64,000 nt of DNA from Nitrospira sp. (GCA_018242765.1 JAFEBH010000027.1:62001-126000); one strand, 5' to 3'. Numbered from the stretch's first letter, positions 1 through 9,366 are shown. Made by a program: numbers and translations. The notes: a model not told the origin generated them from the letters alone.

Positions 1-1
1 C

Positions 2-1462
2 CGGCGATACCGGGTCTTGCCGCTGCGTGACGAAAACGGAGCCATCCTCACCGCCTCGACCGATCCGTTGGAAACCGTGGCCCTGGATGACCTTCGCTTG
101 CTACTGGGGAAACCCATCGCGCCGGTCTTGACCACCAGCGTCGCGCTCCTCGCGAGGCTCAACCGAGCCTACGACGAAATCGCAAATCCTGCAGGCGCCG
201 AAGAAGTGATGGAGGATATTGCAGCGAACCGAAGCTTGGACCAGTTGGCCCACGAGCTCGACGAGCCACAAGACTTGCTCGATGCGACAGACGAAGCTCC
301 GATCATCCGACTCGTCAACTCGGTACTGTTCCAGGCGGTTCGGCAGCGAGCCAGCGACGTCCACTTCGAATCGTTCGAACGAGGGTTGGTCGTCCGCTAT
401 CGGATCGACGGTGTCCTCTACCCGATCCTCACACCGCCCAAGCATTTGCAAGCCAGCATCATCGCTCGTCTCAAAATCATGGCCGGCTTGAACATCGCTG
501 AAAAACGCCTTCCACAGGACGGTCGGTTCGCGATCAGAACCGCCGGAAAGGACGTCGACCTCCGAGTCTCCGTCCTCCCCACCTCTCATGGTGAGCGAAT
601 CGTGCTGCGATTGCTGGAAAAGGAAAATCGCCTGCTCAACCTCTCTGAAATGGGATTTCCCAAAGAACGTCTGACCGTCATTCACCAGCTCATCCAACTG
701 GCGCACGGCATCATCCTCGTCACCGGCCCCACGGGAAGCGGGAAGACAACCACCCTGTATGCCGCACTGAGCCACATCAACTCGCCGGACAAGAACATCA
801 TCACCGTCGAAGATCCGGTCGAATACCAACTGCTCGGCATCGGGCAAATGCAGGTCAACCCGAAAATCAATCTGACGTTCGCCGCCGGGCTACGATCGAT
901 TCTTCGACAGGACCCTGATGTCATCATGATCGGGGAGATCCGCGATCGTGAAACGGCGGAGATTGCTATTCACGCCTCGCTCACCGGACATTTGGTATTC
1001 TCGACCCTCCATACGAACGATGCCGCCAGCGCCGCCACTCGCCTCATTGACATGGGCATCGAGCCTTTTCTCGTTGCCTCATCAGTCGTCGCGGTGCTGG
1101 CTCAACGGTTACTCAGGCGGATTTGCCCTGATTGCAAGCGCCCCTATCGGGCCAGCGAAGACGAGCTGAGCCGCCTGGACTTGCCGCCTGGTTCCGCAGT
1201 GACCCTGTATCGAGGAGCGGGCTGCGCGGCCTGTTCACAGACCGGTTATCGCGGGCGAACCGGCATCTTTGAGCTGATGGTACTGGACGATGAGATTCGG
1301 CGACTCATCGGCAGTAAGGCAGACTCGACGGCCATCAAACAGGCGGCGCTCGCAAAAGGAATGGTGACGTTGAAGCAAGAGGGTGCGGAGCGAGTCATCC
1401 AGGGCCGTACCACGTTGGAAGAAGTCATGCGGATCACTCAACAGGAAATCGACGTCGACTGA
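2..1462 (+). CDS. gspE: GspE, type II secretion ATPase (5' end outside window)
   Basis: Cytoplasmic hexameric ATPase that powers pseudopilus assembly in type II secretion. The reading frame is open to the window edge, so the N-terminus is missing; about 485 residues are visible against roughly 500-570 for the family. Counting from the in-frame TTG at 17, the Walker A motif GPTGSGKTTT is at about residue 237. It is followed by the Walker B/Asp-box region DPDVIMIGEIRD near 300 and by a tetracysteine zinc site (CPDC near 369, CAAC near 404) typical of GspE/PilB. It begins the operon as seen here; gspC and gspD are not visible and may lie upstream. The motifs and the following gspF-K genes make the assignment firm. 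A PilB-type pilus ATPase is the alternative, made unlikely by the gspG-K neighbours. Confidence 0.95.
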   Translation, partial: RRYRVLPLRDENGAILTASTDPLETVALDDLRLLLGKPIAPVLTTSVALLARLNRAYDEIANPAGAEEVMEDIAANRSLDQLAHELDEPQDLLDATDEAPIIRLVNSVLFQAVRQRASDVHFESFERGLVVRYRIDGVLYPILTPPKHLQASIIARLKIMAGLNIAEKRLPQDGRFAIRTAGKDVDLRVSVLPTSHGERIVLRLLEKENRLLNLSEMGFPKERLTVIHQLIQLAHGIILVTGPTGSGKTTTLYAALSHINSPDKNIITVEDPVEYQLLGIGQMQVNPKINLTFAAGLRSILRQDPDVIMIGEIRDRETAEIAIHASLTGHLVFSTLHTNDAASAATRLIDMGIEPFLVASSVVAVLAQRLLRRICPDCKRPYRASEDELSRLDLPPGSAVTLYRGAGCAACSQTGYRGRTGIFELMVLDDEIRRLIGSKADSTAIKQAALAKGMVTLKQEGAERVIQGRTTLEEVMRITQQEIDVD

Positions 1463-1553
1463 TGCCATTCCAATTCTCCATCTCCCACCACATCTGGTCC
1501 CTTTACCATCAGACCATACGAATCGGTTGGGCCATTCCTGAAATCTGGTAATC

Positions 1554-2792
1554 ATGCCTGTCTATCAATACCAGGGGTACCGGAGTGACGGTGGCGCAGC
1601 GACCGGGATCATCGACGCCGAAAACGTCAAAGTCGCACGGTTAAAACTCCGCAAAGAAGGCGTCTACCCGACCGATGTCGTCGAACAAGGCCAGATGTCC
1701 GGTCGGGCATCAGCCACGAGTCACACGAAACCTCTGCGGGCAATCGGCCGATCAGCGGTGCTCACGGCCAATGATTTGGCCCTGCTCACCAGGCAGTTTG
1801 CCACACTGCTCGTCGCCGGCTTGCCGCTGGTCGATGCCCTTGGCGTGCTCGTCGATCAAGCGGAAAAGAAACCCATTAAATCCCTTCTCGCCGACATCCG
1901 GGAGCAAGTTCGTGGAGGGAAAGCGTTGAGCGCGGTCCTGGAAACCTACGATAAGGATTTCTCCCCTATTTATGTCCACATGGTACAAGCCGGTGAAGCA
2001 AGCGGCGCTCTTGACCAAATTTTATTCAGACTAGCGGAGTTCTTGGAAAAGCAACAAGCGCTCAGGACCAAGGTTACCAATGCCATGCTCTATCCGGTCA
2101 TCATGTTGGCCATTGGAACCGTGATCCTGTTTTTCCTCATTACCTTCGTCGTGCCCAAGATTACACAGGTCTTCGCCCAACAAAAACAGGCCTTACCATG
2201 GCCGACCGTCGCCCTCATGTCGACCAGCCAGTTTTTTTCTGACTATTGGATGGTCCTGATCGGTCTGGTGCTCGGCGGCCTCTACGGAGCGCGACGATTT
2301 ATCGGTACCGAACGAGGCCGCATGGTGGTGGACCGCCTGACGTTGAAACTTCCGTTGATCGGGGACGTCGCACGGATGGTCTCGATCTCCAGACTGACGA
2401 GCACCCTGTCGACCATGTTGGCGAGCGGCGTCCAGTTACTCGACGCCTTGGATGTCTCAAAGCGCGTCATGAACAATCGGGTTCTTGAGGAAACGGTCGA
2501 ATCCGCCAGACAGAATATCCGCGAGGGTGAAACGATTGCCGATCCCTTAAAGCGGAGCGGGGAATTCCCCGCCCTTGTCACACATATGATTGCCGTTGGA
2601 GAAAAAAGCGGTGAGATGGAGGAAATGTTGCGCCGGGTGAGCCATATCTACGACGGCGAGGTGGAACGAGTGATTACGCGGTTGACCTCTCTGATGGAAC
2701 CGATCATGATTCTCGTGATGGGTGTGATCGTATTTTTCATCGTCGTCGCGATTCTACTTCCCATCTTTGAGATGGGCCAGATGGTCCATTAA
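1554..2792 (+). CDS. gspF: GspF, type II secretion inner-membrane platform protein
   Basis: Polytopic membrane protein that couples the GspE ATPase to the pseudopilus. The 412 residues match family size. The N-terminus MPVYQYQGY is the usual GspF opening. Two T2SSF domains occur at about 70-195 and 270-400, with hydrophobic segments near 172-196, 222-242 and 377-402. The typical motifs of a GspF half-domain (LLVAGLPLVDAL; AGEASGAL; VGEKSGEMEEML) are visible. It lies 91 nt after gspE on the same strand and is followed by gspG, the normal order. Confidence 0.96.
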   Translation: MPVYQYQGYRSDGGAATGIIDAENVKVARLKLRKEGVYPTDVVEQGQMSGRASATSHTKPLRAIGRSAVLTANDLALLTRQFATLLVAGLPLVDALGVLVDQAEKKPIKSLLADIREQVRGGKALSAVLETYDKDFSPIYVHMVQAGEASGALDQILFRLAEFLEKQQALRTKVTNAMLYPVIMLAIGTVILFFLITFVVPKITQVFAQQKQALPWPTVALMSTSQFFSDYWMVLIGLVLGGLYGARRFIGTERGRMVVDRLTLKLPLIGDVARMVSISRLTSTLSTMLASGVQLLDALDVSKRVMNNRVLEETVESARQNIREGETIADPLKRSGEFPALVTHMIAVGEKSGEMEEMLRRVSHIYDGEVERVITRLTSLMEPIMILVMGVIVFFIVVAILLPIFEMGQMVH

Positions 2793-2851
2793 AAACCCAC
2801 TCCCACACATGAGCGCTGACCAAATATGAATGAGATAAAGGGGGGTTCACT

Positions 2852-3388
2852 ATGACAGATTCCGACACTTCAGGGCAGCCCAGCACGCACGTTGAGAAGG
2901 GGGATGCACACCGGCGTCTCGCCACCAACTTCTTTCTTCGCTCGTCGGCAAACGCGGCTGGTTTTACCTTCATTGAAATTATGGTCGTCGTGGCCATTTT
3001 GGCCATTCTCGCGGCACTGGTGGTCCCCCGCATCATGGGACGAACCGACGATGCCAAGCGCACAGCGGCCAAAGTCCAGATCCGCAACATTGAGGGAGCA
3101 CTGCAGCTCTATAAACTCGATAATGGCGTCTATCCCACCACAGAACAGGGCCTCAAAGCATTGGTGGAAAAACCATCGGTTGGGGTCATTCCCAAGAAAT
3201 GGAAGATCGGCGGATACCTCCCGAAACTGCCTGAGGATCCATGGGGAAATCCCTATAAATATCTCAGCCCGGTCCAACGAGGCGATCAAAAAATCGATTA
3301 CGAAGTGACCTCACTCGGCACCGACGGCGATGTCGGGGGTGAGGGCGTCAACGCCGACATCACCAATTGGAACCTGGACAAGGAATAA
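2852..3388 (+). CDS. gspG: GspG, major pseudopilin
   Basis: Main subunit of the periplasmic pseudopilus that acts as the secretion piston. Prepilin peptidase should cut at AAG/FTFIEIM, leaving Glu5 and a hydrophobic helix. The body carries the family pattern YPTTEQGLKALVEKP and the C-terminal Ca-binding-loop region (DPWGNPYKY, then SLGTDGDVGGEG). The leader before the cleavage site is about 37 residues, much longer than the usual 5-15. The start is still well supported: AAAGGGGGG lies 8 nt upstream of the ATG and no internal start exists before the cleavage site. Total length is 178 residues, 140 after processing, which fits GspG. Confidence 0.96.
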   Translation: MTDSDTSGQPSTHVEKGDAHRRLATNFFLRSSANAAGFTFIEIMVVVAILAILAALVVPRIMGRTDDAKRTAAKVQIRNIEGALQLYKLDNGVYPTTEQGLKALVEKPSVGVIPKKWKIGGYLPKLPEDPWGNPYKYLSPVQRGDQKIDYEVTSLGTDGDVGGEGVNADITNWNLDKE

Positions 3389-3395
3389 GTAGTCA

Positions 3396-4142
3396 ATGGT
3401 CATCGGTCATTGGCTCAAGCTCAGCCATCAGCGATCGGCCCTTCAGGGGCGGCGCTCAGGCCTCAGACCTCAGGCTGCCCTTCTCACTCCATCCTCTTCG
3501 CAACCCATCCCTCACGCTTCACGGTCCGCATTTCACCCCTTACGCTCTCCAGCCGGGTTCACGCTCTTGGAAATGCTGATTGCCTTGTTTCTACTGGGCG
3601 GAGTCTTAGCCGTGGTATTGCCTCGTATCAGTTTTGAAGAAGACTTGCGCTCCACGGGGAGAAAACTCGTCGGAGTGCTTCGAACCTTCCAAGGACAGGC
3701 AGCCGCCGATCAAACACCGCTCAGACTCTACCTGGACTTGGACCAGGGGCTCTACTGGATGATGGTGATTGAAGGAAAAGAGGAGCGCCTGCCGCTCGAC
3801 CCAGCATGGAAGACGCCGCGAACCCTGCCGGAGTCTATCCGCTTGACCGAAGTCTCCATCGGACAAGACAAACGCATGGGAGGACGGGCTGGTGTGACCT
3901 TTTTCCCCAATGGGCGGATTGAGCCGGTGACGATGTATCTCATGGATAACAGGAATAATCTCTTAGGGCTGGCCGTCGATTCATTGACCGGAGCCATTCG
4001 GATCAGTGACGAACGCTTTGATCCACCTCCAAACCGATTCATCCCGGACCGCGTCAAAGTCCTCTTGAAGGCCAGTGCCCAACAAGCAGGGACCAACGGA
4101 ACGGCACGAGGAGGGCCCGCTGCCCCCAGTAGGGCGCAATGA
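3396..4142 (+). CDS. gspH: GspH, minor pseudopilin with very long leader
   Basis: Minor pseudopilin of the type II secretion tip complex. The processing site is PAG/FTLLEML followed by a hydrophobic helix; about 190 residues follow it, normal for GspH. The leader is about 52 residues, far above the usual length. It is encoded by a low-complexity stretch (about 3396-3550) of recurring words such as CATCAG, CTCAGGCC and TCACGCTTCACGG that resembles the intergenic repeats elsewhere in the window. No ATG or GTG start lies closer to the cleavage site in this frame, so either the leader is genuinely long or initiation is atypical. The stop overlaps gspI by 4 nt (ATGA), indicating coupling. Confidence 0.85.
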   Translation: MVIGHWLKLSHQRSALQGRRSGLRPQAALLTPSSSQPIPHASRSAFHPLRSPAGFTLLEMLIALFLLGGVLAVVLPRISFEEDLRSTGRKLVGVLRTFQGQAAADQTPLRLYLDLDQGLYWMMVIEGKEERLPLDPAWKTPRTLPESIRLTEVSIGQDKRMGGRAGVTFFPNGRIEPVTMYLMDNRNNLLGLAVDSLTGAIRISDERFDPPPNRFIPDRVKVLLKASAQQAGTNGTARGGPAAPSRAQ

Positions 4143-4576
4143 TCGTTGCACCACACCACCCCAGATCCAGCGAGCGTGGATTCACGCTCTTAGAAGTCCT
4201 CCTGGCCATCGCGTTGCTGGCCATCGCACTTCCCGTCCTCCTCGGTCTGCGGAACTTCGACCTCGACCTCCAAAGTCGAGCCGCCGAACTCACTGCGGCA
4301 ACCCTGTTGGCACAGGAGAAACTCCTTGAGTTCGAACTTGCAGGACAGTATCCCGTCGGAGAAACCATGGGGGAGTTCTTGCCCCTCCCGCTGGGATCTC
4401 AAACCGCACTCCAAGCCACTCCGCGAGCCGTCGGCTATCGCTGGAAACGCACCATTAGTCCGACTCCGCTGGAGTTCGTTCGAGAGGTTCGGCTTAGAAT
4501 ATCCTGGCTGCGCGGTGAGCGAGAAGAATCTGTGGAGGTCAGCACCTATGTGCTCACAAGCCGCCTCTCATCGTAA
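4139..4576 (+). CDS. gspI: GspI, minor pseudopilin
   Basis: Minor pseudopilin that nucleates the tip complex with GspJ and GspK. A short 14-residue leader ends at RG/FTLLEVLLAIALL, giving Glu5 and a hydrophobic helix. The following LAQEKLLEFELAG and GEF segments are the GspI signature (helix with an AQ..L.EF pattern). The 145 residues fit the family. The start overlaps the gspH stop by 4 nt, and the 3' end overlaps gspJ by 29 nt. Confidence 0.93.
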   Translation: MIVAPHHPRSSERGFTLLEVLLAIALLAIALPVLLGLRNFDLDLQSRAAELTAATLLAQEKLLEFELAGQYPVGETMGEFLPLPLGSQTALQATPRAVGYRWKRTISPTPLEFVREVRLRISWLRGEREESVEVSTYVLTSRLSS

Positions 4577-5183
4577 GGTCACCGCGCCGGCAGGCTTCAC
4601 CCTTGTGGAAGTCCTGGTCGCCGTCACGCTGCTCGGAACCATCGCTGCCATGGTCTTTGCATCACTCCTCTCAACGACACAGACCGTCGAGTCAGGAAGA
4701 GAACATACGACCAGGGAGCAAACCATCAGAAGAATTCTCCGGTTGATGGCCGAAGAGATCGCACTCAGCAAACGAACCCTCGCGTATCCCTGGGTCGGAA
4801 CGAACGGGACACAAGATGGGCAGCCATCGGATACACTGGCGTTCCTCGCCATGAACCAGGAGTTGATCACCGCGACGAGCACGGTCAAGGAGGGCGACAC
4901 CGTTCGGGTTGTGTATACCCGCGAACGCGATCGATTGATTCGGTTCGTTCGGAAGAATCTCTACACCCTGACGGATACCAACGAATCGCTCGACCAAATG
5001 GAGCTGGCGGACCAAGTCCAAGCCTTTAATGTCCGATACTACGATGAGCAGAGCCGAGTCTGGCTCGACGACTGGCCGAACGCCACCAAACTCCCGAAAG
5101 CCGTGTTACTCGAAATTACGTTTCAGTATCCCGATGCCGCGCCGTCGACGGTGCGGGAATGGGTCACCATTGGAACATCATGA
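4548..5183 (+). CDS. gspJ: GspJ, minor pseudopilin
   Basis: Minor pseudopilin of the tip complex. The ATG at 4548 is chosen because GGAGG lies about 8 nt upstream and it gives a compact leader (MCSQAASHRKVTAPAG) before FTLVEVLVAVTLL. The frame stays open further upstream to 4326, but that part overlaps gspI. The 211 residues match GspJ, with the usual later segment ADQVQAFNVRYYDE. The stop overlaps the next start as ATGA. Confidence 0.92.
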   Translation: MCSQAASHRKVTAPAGFTLVEVLVAVTLLGTIAAMVFASLLSTTQTVESGREHTTREQTIRRILRLMAEEIALSKRTLAYPWVGTNGTQDGQPSDTLAFLAMNQELITATSTVKEGDTVRVVYTRERDRLIRFVRKNLYTLTDTNESLDQMELADQVQAFNVRYYDEQSRVWLDDWPNATKLPKAVLLEITFQYPDAAPSTVREWVTIGTS

Positions 5184-6064
5184 CTATCAAATGGCCTGAC
5201 GCATGGAGAGAGATTCTGGCATGGACGATGGGCGGGATCTGCATTCTGATCCTCTGCCTGATCGCCACCTTCCCCTATACCGTGCTCCACAACCGGTTGG
5301 TGGTCGAGCTCAAACGAGCCACTGGTCTGGACATCCACATCATGGATCGGTCGATCGGACTGCCACTCAGCCTGGAATGGCGGAACGTGAGTCTCTCAAG
5401 ACCGAACCTCGATCCTGTTGAGATGGCGGTCGTACAGGCCAAACTCGGTGTCATACAGGCACTCGGTGGGAGCCTTAGTCTCAACGTCCTCGTCCAACAA
5501 AACGAACAAACTGCTCGTACAGGCGTCGTCAAGGGGATGCTCACCACGGCATCCTTCTCCCTAGCCGGACCGTTGACACTGAACGGACAACTCCAACAGG
5601 TGGAGCTGCCGAAACTCATCCACCGGTACGTCACCCGCGGAACCCTTAACGGGGAGTTTTCCTTTCGGGCAGATTTTGATCCATCCGCCCCCAACGCTCT
5701 GAAGAGCGAGGGCACCTGGACCGCCCAGGCAACAGATCTGGATATCGACCAGATTCCGCTGGGCAATGGCAAGATTTTATCGCTGACATTCAGCAGCGCC
5801 GCAGCAGGACTCTCCTGTCGAAACCTTGTCTGCGACGTGACCCAATTAAGAGGCGAAGGAATCGACGGGTCCTTTGAAGGTCATGGACAGATCACGCTAC
5901 AGCCCCAGCTCCCGAACAGTCAACTGGCGCTCACAGTGACGGTGATCCCTGGTCCTGGGTTCATGCCAAAGGCGGCACCCCTGGGCATCCCGCCGTTGCC
6001 TCCTGGAACCCCCATCACCGTCAAGATCGTGGGAACCTTGGCACAGGCACGGATCGCGTTGTAA
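5180..6064 (+). CDS. gspN: GspN-like type II secretion protein
   Basis: Predicted inner-membrane protein with one N-terminal transmembrane segment (about residues 14-37) and a periplasmic beta-rich domain. It fits the AsmA-like GspN group found in delta-proteobacterial type secretion operons. Visible traits are the early LVVELKRATGLDI segment, an SLSLNV strand and an LNGEFSF strand repeat. The 294 residues and its position between gspJ and gspL support the call. The start at 5180 overlaps the gspJ stop by 4 nt. GspN is dispensable in several studied systems; its role is not established from sequence. Confidence 0.75.
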   Translation: MTIKWPDAWREILAWTMGGICILILCLIATFPYTVLHNRLVVELKRATGLDIHIMDRSIGLPLSLEWRNVSLSRPNLDPVEMAVVQAKLGVIQALGGSLSLNVLVQQNEQTARTGVVKGMLTTASFSLAGPLTLNGQLQQVELPKLIHRYVTRGTLNGEFSFRADFDPSAPNALKSEGTWTAQATDLDIDQIPLGNGKILSLTFSSAAAGLSCRNLVCDVTQLRGEGIDGSFEGHGQITLQPQLPNSQLALTVTVIPGPGFMPKAAPLGIPPLPPGTPITVKIVGTLAQARIAL

Positions 6065-6067
6065 AGT

Positions 6068-6192
6068 AGTCGGCAAGTTTCACGTTTCTGGTTTCGGGTT
6101 GTCGTTTGCAGATTGAGCGGCGCGAGTTTCGCGGTGAGAGGTTCATGTTGTCAGTAAACTGGAAACCCGAAACGGGAAACCCGAAACGGGGG
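6068..6192. repeat. TTTCAGG-family intergenic repeat, copy A
   Basis: Spacer between gspN and gspL filled by degenerate words: GTTTCACG, GTTTCTG and GTTTCGGG on one side, and the inverted GGAAACCCGAAAC twice on the other. The arms can fold back on each other. It lies inside an otherwise tightly packed operon, so it will be transcribed. Confidence 0.6.
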
Positions 6193-6206
6193 TAGAGACT
6201 GAATTT

Positions 6207-7796
6207 ATGGCGATTGTCAACGAATGCGTCGGGTTAGACATCGGACAAACGGGGTTGAAGGCCGTCCGTTTTCGTCGCCGACTCAGCGGGCGCGAAACGG
6301 TCGATTACTTTCAACATCCCTTGCCGTTTTCCCGTCCGGAGGATCTGGAACCGGCTCGGCGTATCCAATCCCTGCGAGGCTTCCTCTGGCGCCACGGCCT
6401 CTATGCCACCGATCGATTGGTCACGGCGATTCCCTGTCAGGACCTCTTCGTTCGAACCCTCTCGTTCCCGTTCAACGACGCGGCCAAGCTCGCACAGGTC
6501 GTCCCGTTTGAAGTCGAAAACCTTGTTCCGATGCCGCTTGAGGACCTGGCGGTGGACAGCCTCGTCTTGCCCCCAGGCCAGCCATCCGAAGGGCTCATTC
6601 GTGAGACCAAGGGCTCCGAGGTGCTGGTCACGGCAGCCCCCAGGGACAAAGTGGCCGAACATCTCCGATTCTTGGCCCAAGCCGATATCGAGCCCTCTGC
6701 AATCAACGTCGATGCCATGGCGCTGTTCTCTGTGACGCAATACCTCCAGGAAGAAGGGGCTTCCGTCCCGCAAGACCTGGCCATCATCGATATCGGAGCC
6801 TCAAAAACCACGCTCTGTTTGGTCGAGGGAGGACGCCCGGTCATGCTCCGAACGATCCTCTGGGGCGGCAACCATCTCACTCATGCATTAGCCATCCGAC
6901 ATGCCTGTAGCTTCGCCGAAGCCGAACGCCACAAGCGAACCATCTCGGTGGATCAGGTCAATGACCTGCTGGAGCCGATCGAGAAAGAGCTTCGCATTAC
7001 CTTACAGGCCTACCAAGGAAGCGAGCGAAGTCGATTGACCCACAGCTGGATCTGCGGAGGCGGGTCAAAGATGCAAGAAATCGGGGCGCACCTCTCCCGA
7101 CAAGTGGGACTCTACGCAGTCGGACCACGACAGGGGTTTGGTGCCGACACGCCACGAGCATTTTCCATTGCATTCGGATTGGCCATTCACCCGAAGATGG
7201 TCCGCCCACGGTGGCGATTCAAATCCTCGCCGTTGGGACTGGCGCTCGACCTCAAGAGCATTACGGATGCGGCATCACCGGATGCAGCCACCATGAAGCA
7301 GAATCGCCGCTTGGCGACCATCGCAGGGGTGATCATCGCCCTGCTGGCGCTCGCGGATTTCTCGGTTCACTATTTCCTGCAAGATCAGCGGGGCGCGCGA
7401 TTGAAAACCGCGCTGCACAGCCAGTACGAGCAGGTCTTTGGAACAGGGACGGGCGCCGCTCCGGGCGAAGAAGTCGATCAAGCCAAGTACCATATCGGCG
7501 TCCTCGAGAAGGCACTCGGGCTGGTCGATGCCACAGACGGGAAAGTCCTCCTCACCCTCTCGACATTTGTGAAGCAACTGCCACCGGGGACGATGATCAA
7601 GGTTCGCGAGCTGACGGTGGACGGAGCCGTCATCCTCATGGAGGGAGAAACCACCTCATTCGACGCAGTGGAACGCATCAAGCAAACCTTCGTCTCAAGC
7701 CCACGCCTGACGGAAGTCGCCGTCACAGAAACTCGCGTGGGTGCTGCTCCCAATCAAGTCGTTTTTCGTATGACCGTCACGGTGCAGAAACCATGA
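6207..7796 (+). CDS. gspL: GspL, PilM-like actin-fold plus periplasmic domain
   Basis: Bitopic inner-membrane protein that links GspE to the pseudopilus assembly platform. The N-terminal 330 residues form an actin-like (PilM/GspL cytoplasmic) domain with phosphate motifs LDIGQTGLKAVR near residue 9 and IDIGASKTTL near 194. A transmembrane segment is at about 371-392. The C-terminal 130 residues look like a ferredoxin-fold PilN/GspL periplasmic domain. The 529 residues are somewhat longer than classical GspL. Its stop overlaps the gspM start (ATGA). Confidence 0.85.
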   Translation: MAIVNECVGLDIGQTGLKAVRFRRRLSGRETVDYFQHPLPFSRPEDLEPARRIQSLRGFLWRHGLYATDRLVTAIPCQDLFVRTLSFPFNDAAKLAQVVPFEVENLVPMPLEDLAVDSLVLPPGQPSEGLIRETKGSEVLVTAAPRDKVAEHLRFLAQADIEPSAINVDAMALFSVTQYLQEEGASVPQDLAIIDIGASKTTLCLVEGGRPVMLRTILWGGNHLTHALAIRHACSFAEAERHKRTISVDQVNDLLEPIEKELRITLQAYQGSERSRLTHSWICGGGSKMQEIGAHLSRQVGLYAVGPRQGFGADTPRAFSIAFGLAIHPKMVRPRWRFKSSPLGLALDLKSITDAASPDAATMKQNRRLATIAGVIIALLALADFSVHYFLQDQRGARLKTALHSQYEQVFGTGTGAAPGEEVDQAKYHIGVLEKALGLVDATDGKVLLTLSTFVKQLPPGTMIKVRELTVDGAVILMEGETTSFDAVERIKQTFVSSPRLTEVAVTETRVGAAPNQVVFRMTVTVQKP

Positions 7797-8341
7797 TGCA
7801 CAACTTCCGAGAACGCTGGCACCACATGTCGCAACGAGAACGGATGCTCGTGCTCGCGGGCGGGGTCGTCGTCGGCTTCAGCTTGTTGTTTGTGCTGATT
7901 GTCGATCCCTTGTTGGACAATCTCGAGCGTCTCGACCGCCAGGCTGTGCGTAAGCAGAAGGAGCTGACCGAATTGGCCTCGCTCGGCCAATCCTACCTGA
8001 CCAAACGAGATCGCTTGAGCAAGGTCGAGGGCCGCATGCCGGCAGCCGAGAGCCATTTCTCGCTCCTGACCTTCATGGAAGAGGCGGCAACGACCGCACA
8101 GGTGCGAGAGCGCATCACCAGCATGCAACCGCACGTCCAATCATTGGCGCAGGGGTACCAAGAAACAGCTGTCGATCTCCGATTGGAAGGCATCCAACTG
8201 CCGGAGTTGTTGGCCTTCCTGGCCACAATCGATCAGGCTCCCTACGATTTGCACGTTCGCCATCTGCAGATCCGTCCGAAATTTGATAATCCTGTCAATC
8301 TCGATGCCACCGTTCGAGTCCTGAGCTATGCCAAGAGCTGA
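7793..8341 (+). CDS. gspM: GspM, type II secretion platform protein
   Basis: Small bitopic protein that pairs with GspL. The ATG at 7793 overlaps the gspL stop; a second ATG follows directly. A short cytoplasmic head containing SQRERML is followed by a transmembrane helix (about residues 20-40), a coiled-coil linker and a small periplasmic alpha/beta domain. The 182 residues fit GspM, and the N-terminal pattern W..(M)S.RER.L plus context give the call. Its 3' end overlaps gspK by 14 nt. Confidence 0.85.
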   Translation: MMHNFRERWHHMSQRERMLVLAGGVVVGFSLLFVLIVDPLLDNLERLDRQAVRKQKELTELASLGQSYLTKRDRLSKVEGRMPAAESHFSLLTFMEEAATTAQVRERITSMQPHVQSLAQGYQETAVDLRLEGIQLPELLAFLATIDQAPYDLHVRHLQIRPKFDNPVNLDATVRVLSYAKS

Positions 8342-9272
8342 TGAACGCGGCATTGCGTTGCTGGTTGCACTCCTGGTCCTGACCCTCCTCACCGCTCTCA
8401 TTCTTGAGTTCGACGCAGAAGCCCGACGGGAGTACCGTGCGGCCGCCGGCTTTCGCGACGATTATAAGGCCACCATGCTGACGCGGGCCGCCGTCCAGGC
8501 AACCAAAGCGGTCCTCCTCCAAGATCTGATGCGGGAAAAGATGACCGGCCAGAAATACGACGCACCGACCGATATTTGGGGCATGCCGATCACAAAGTAT
8601 CCGATCGGCGACGGGTTTCTCACCGCCAAAATCCAAGACGAGACGGGAAAGGTGAACCTGAACGATCTCGCATCAACCTCAGGCGGTGAACCGGAGCAAA
8701 AGAGGAAGATCGCCCGTATTAAGCGACTTTTTGAATTGCTGAAGATCAGCCCCAACCTGGTTGATACACTCATCGATTGGGTGGACCAAGACGAAGCGCC
8801 TCAGCCGGCCGGTGCCGAGACCCCCTACTATCAATCTCTGAGGCCAGCCTACCGGGCCGCCAACAGCCCTCTCTCAGGCTTGGGAGACCTGAGACTGATC
8901 AAGGGATTTACTCCGGAGGTCATCGATCGGATTACACCCTATATCACCGTCTTCCCGGTGGACGGCAGCACAGCCATGAATGTCAACACCGCCGATCCGA
9001 TCGTGCTGCAGACCCTGGACCCGGCCGTCACTCAATCAATGGCAATGGAGATCGTCCAAGGACGGCCTTTCAAGACGAAAACTGAACTCGACCGTATCAG
9101 CAGCTTTCAAGAAATCGGCCAAAAGCTGCGAAGCGACTACGACATTAAATCGGACTACTTCTCGGCGCAATTGACCATCACCGTCAATGAAACCACCAAG
9201 AGCTCGCTGGTCATTTTGAAACGAGATGCCAGTAAGGGGGATAGTACGGTGGAATATCTGCGGATTCTCTAG
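8328..9272 (+). CDS. gspK: GspK, pseudopilus tip subunit
   Basis: Large minor pseudopilin that caps the pseudopilus. The leader MPRADERG is followed by IALLVALLVLTLL. The absence of Glu at +5 is a normal GspK property. The rest has the GspK pattern: DETGKVNLNDL, LIDWVDQDEAPQPAGAE, YYQSLRP, and two SAM-like helix repeats around LIKGFTPEVIDRI and NVNTADPIVLQTL. The 314 residues fit the family. It is the last gene of the operon; a repeat and convergent genes follow. Confidence 0.95.
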   Translation: MPRADERGIALLVALLVLTLLTALILEFDAEARREYRAAAGFRDDYKATMLTRAAVQATKAVLLQDLMREKMTGQKYDAPTDIWGMPITKYPIGDGFLTAKIQDETGKVNLNDLASTSGGEPEQKRKIARIKRLFELLKISPNLVDTLIDWVDQDEAPQPAGAETPYYQSLRPAYRAANSPLSGLGDLRLIKGFTPEVIDRITPYITVFPVDGSTAMNVNTADPIVLQTLDPAVTQSMAMEIVQGRPFKTKTELDRISSFQEIGQKLRSDYDIKSDYFSAQLTITVNETTKSSLVILKRDASKGDSTVEYLRIL

Positions 9273-9278
9273 CAGAAC

Positions 9279-9359
9279 AAGAAAGGTTTCGGGTTTCGCG
9301 ATGCAAGTTGCGCGTTTCTTGTCGGAAGACCAGAAACACACAACTCGAAACAAGGAACG
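9279..9359. repeat. TTTCAGG-family intergenic repeat, copy B
   Basis: The convergent spacer between gspK and the next minus-strand gene is filled by GGTTTCGGGTTTCGCG on the left and inverted CAGAAAC/CGAAAC words on the right, around CTTGTCGGAAGACC. It may serve as a bidirectional stop for two converging operons, although no T-run is present. Confidence 0.55.
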
Positions 9360-9366
9360 TTGCGTC

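Noticed and set aside
6068..6192. CRISPR-like array in the short-word repeats
   Set aside because: Repeat words are 7-10 nt, degenerate and inverted, without regular spacers or cas genes.
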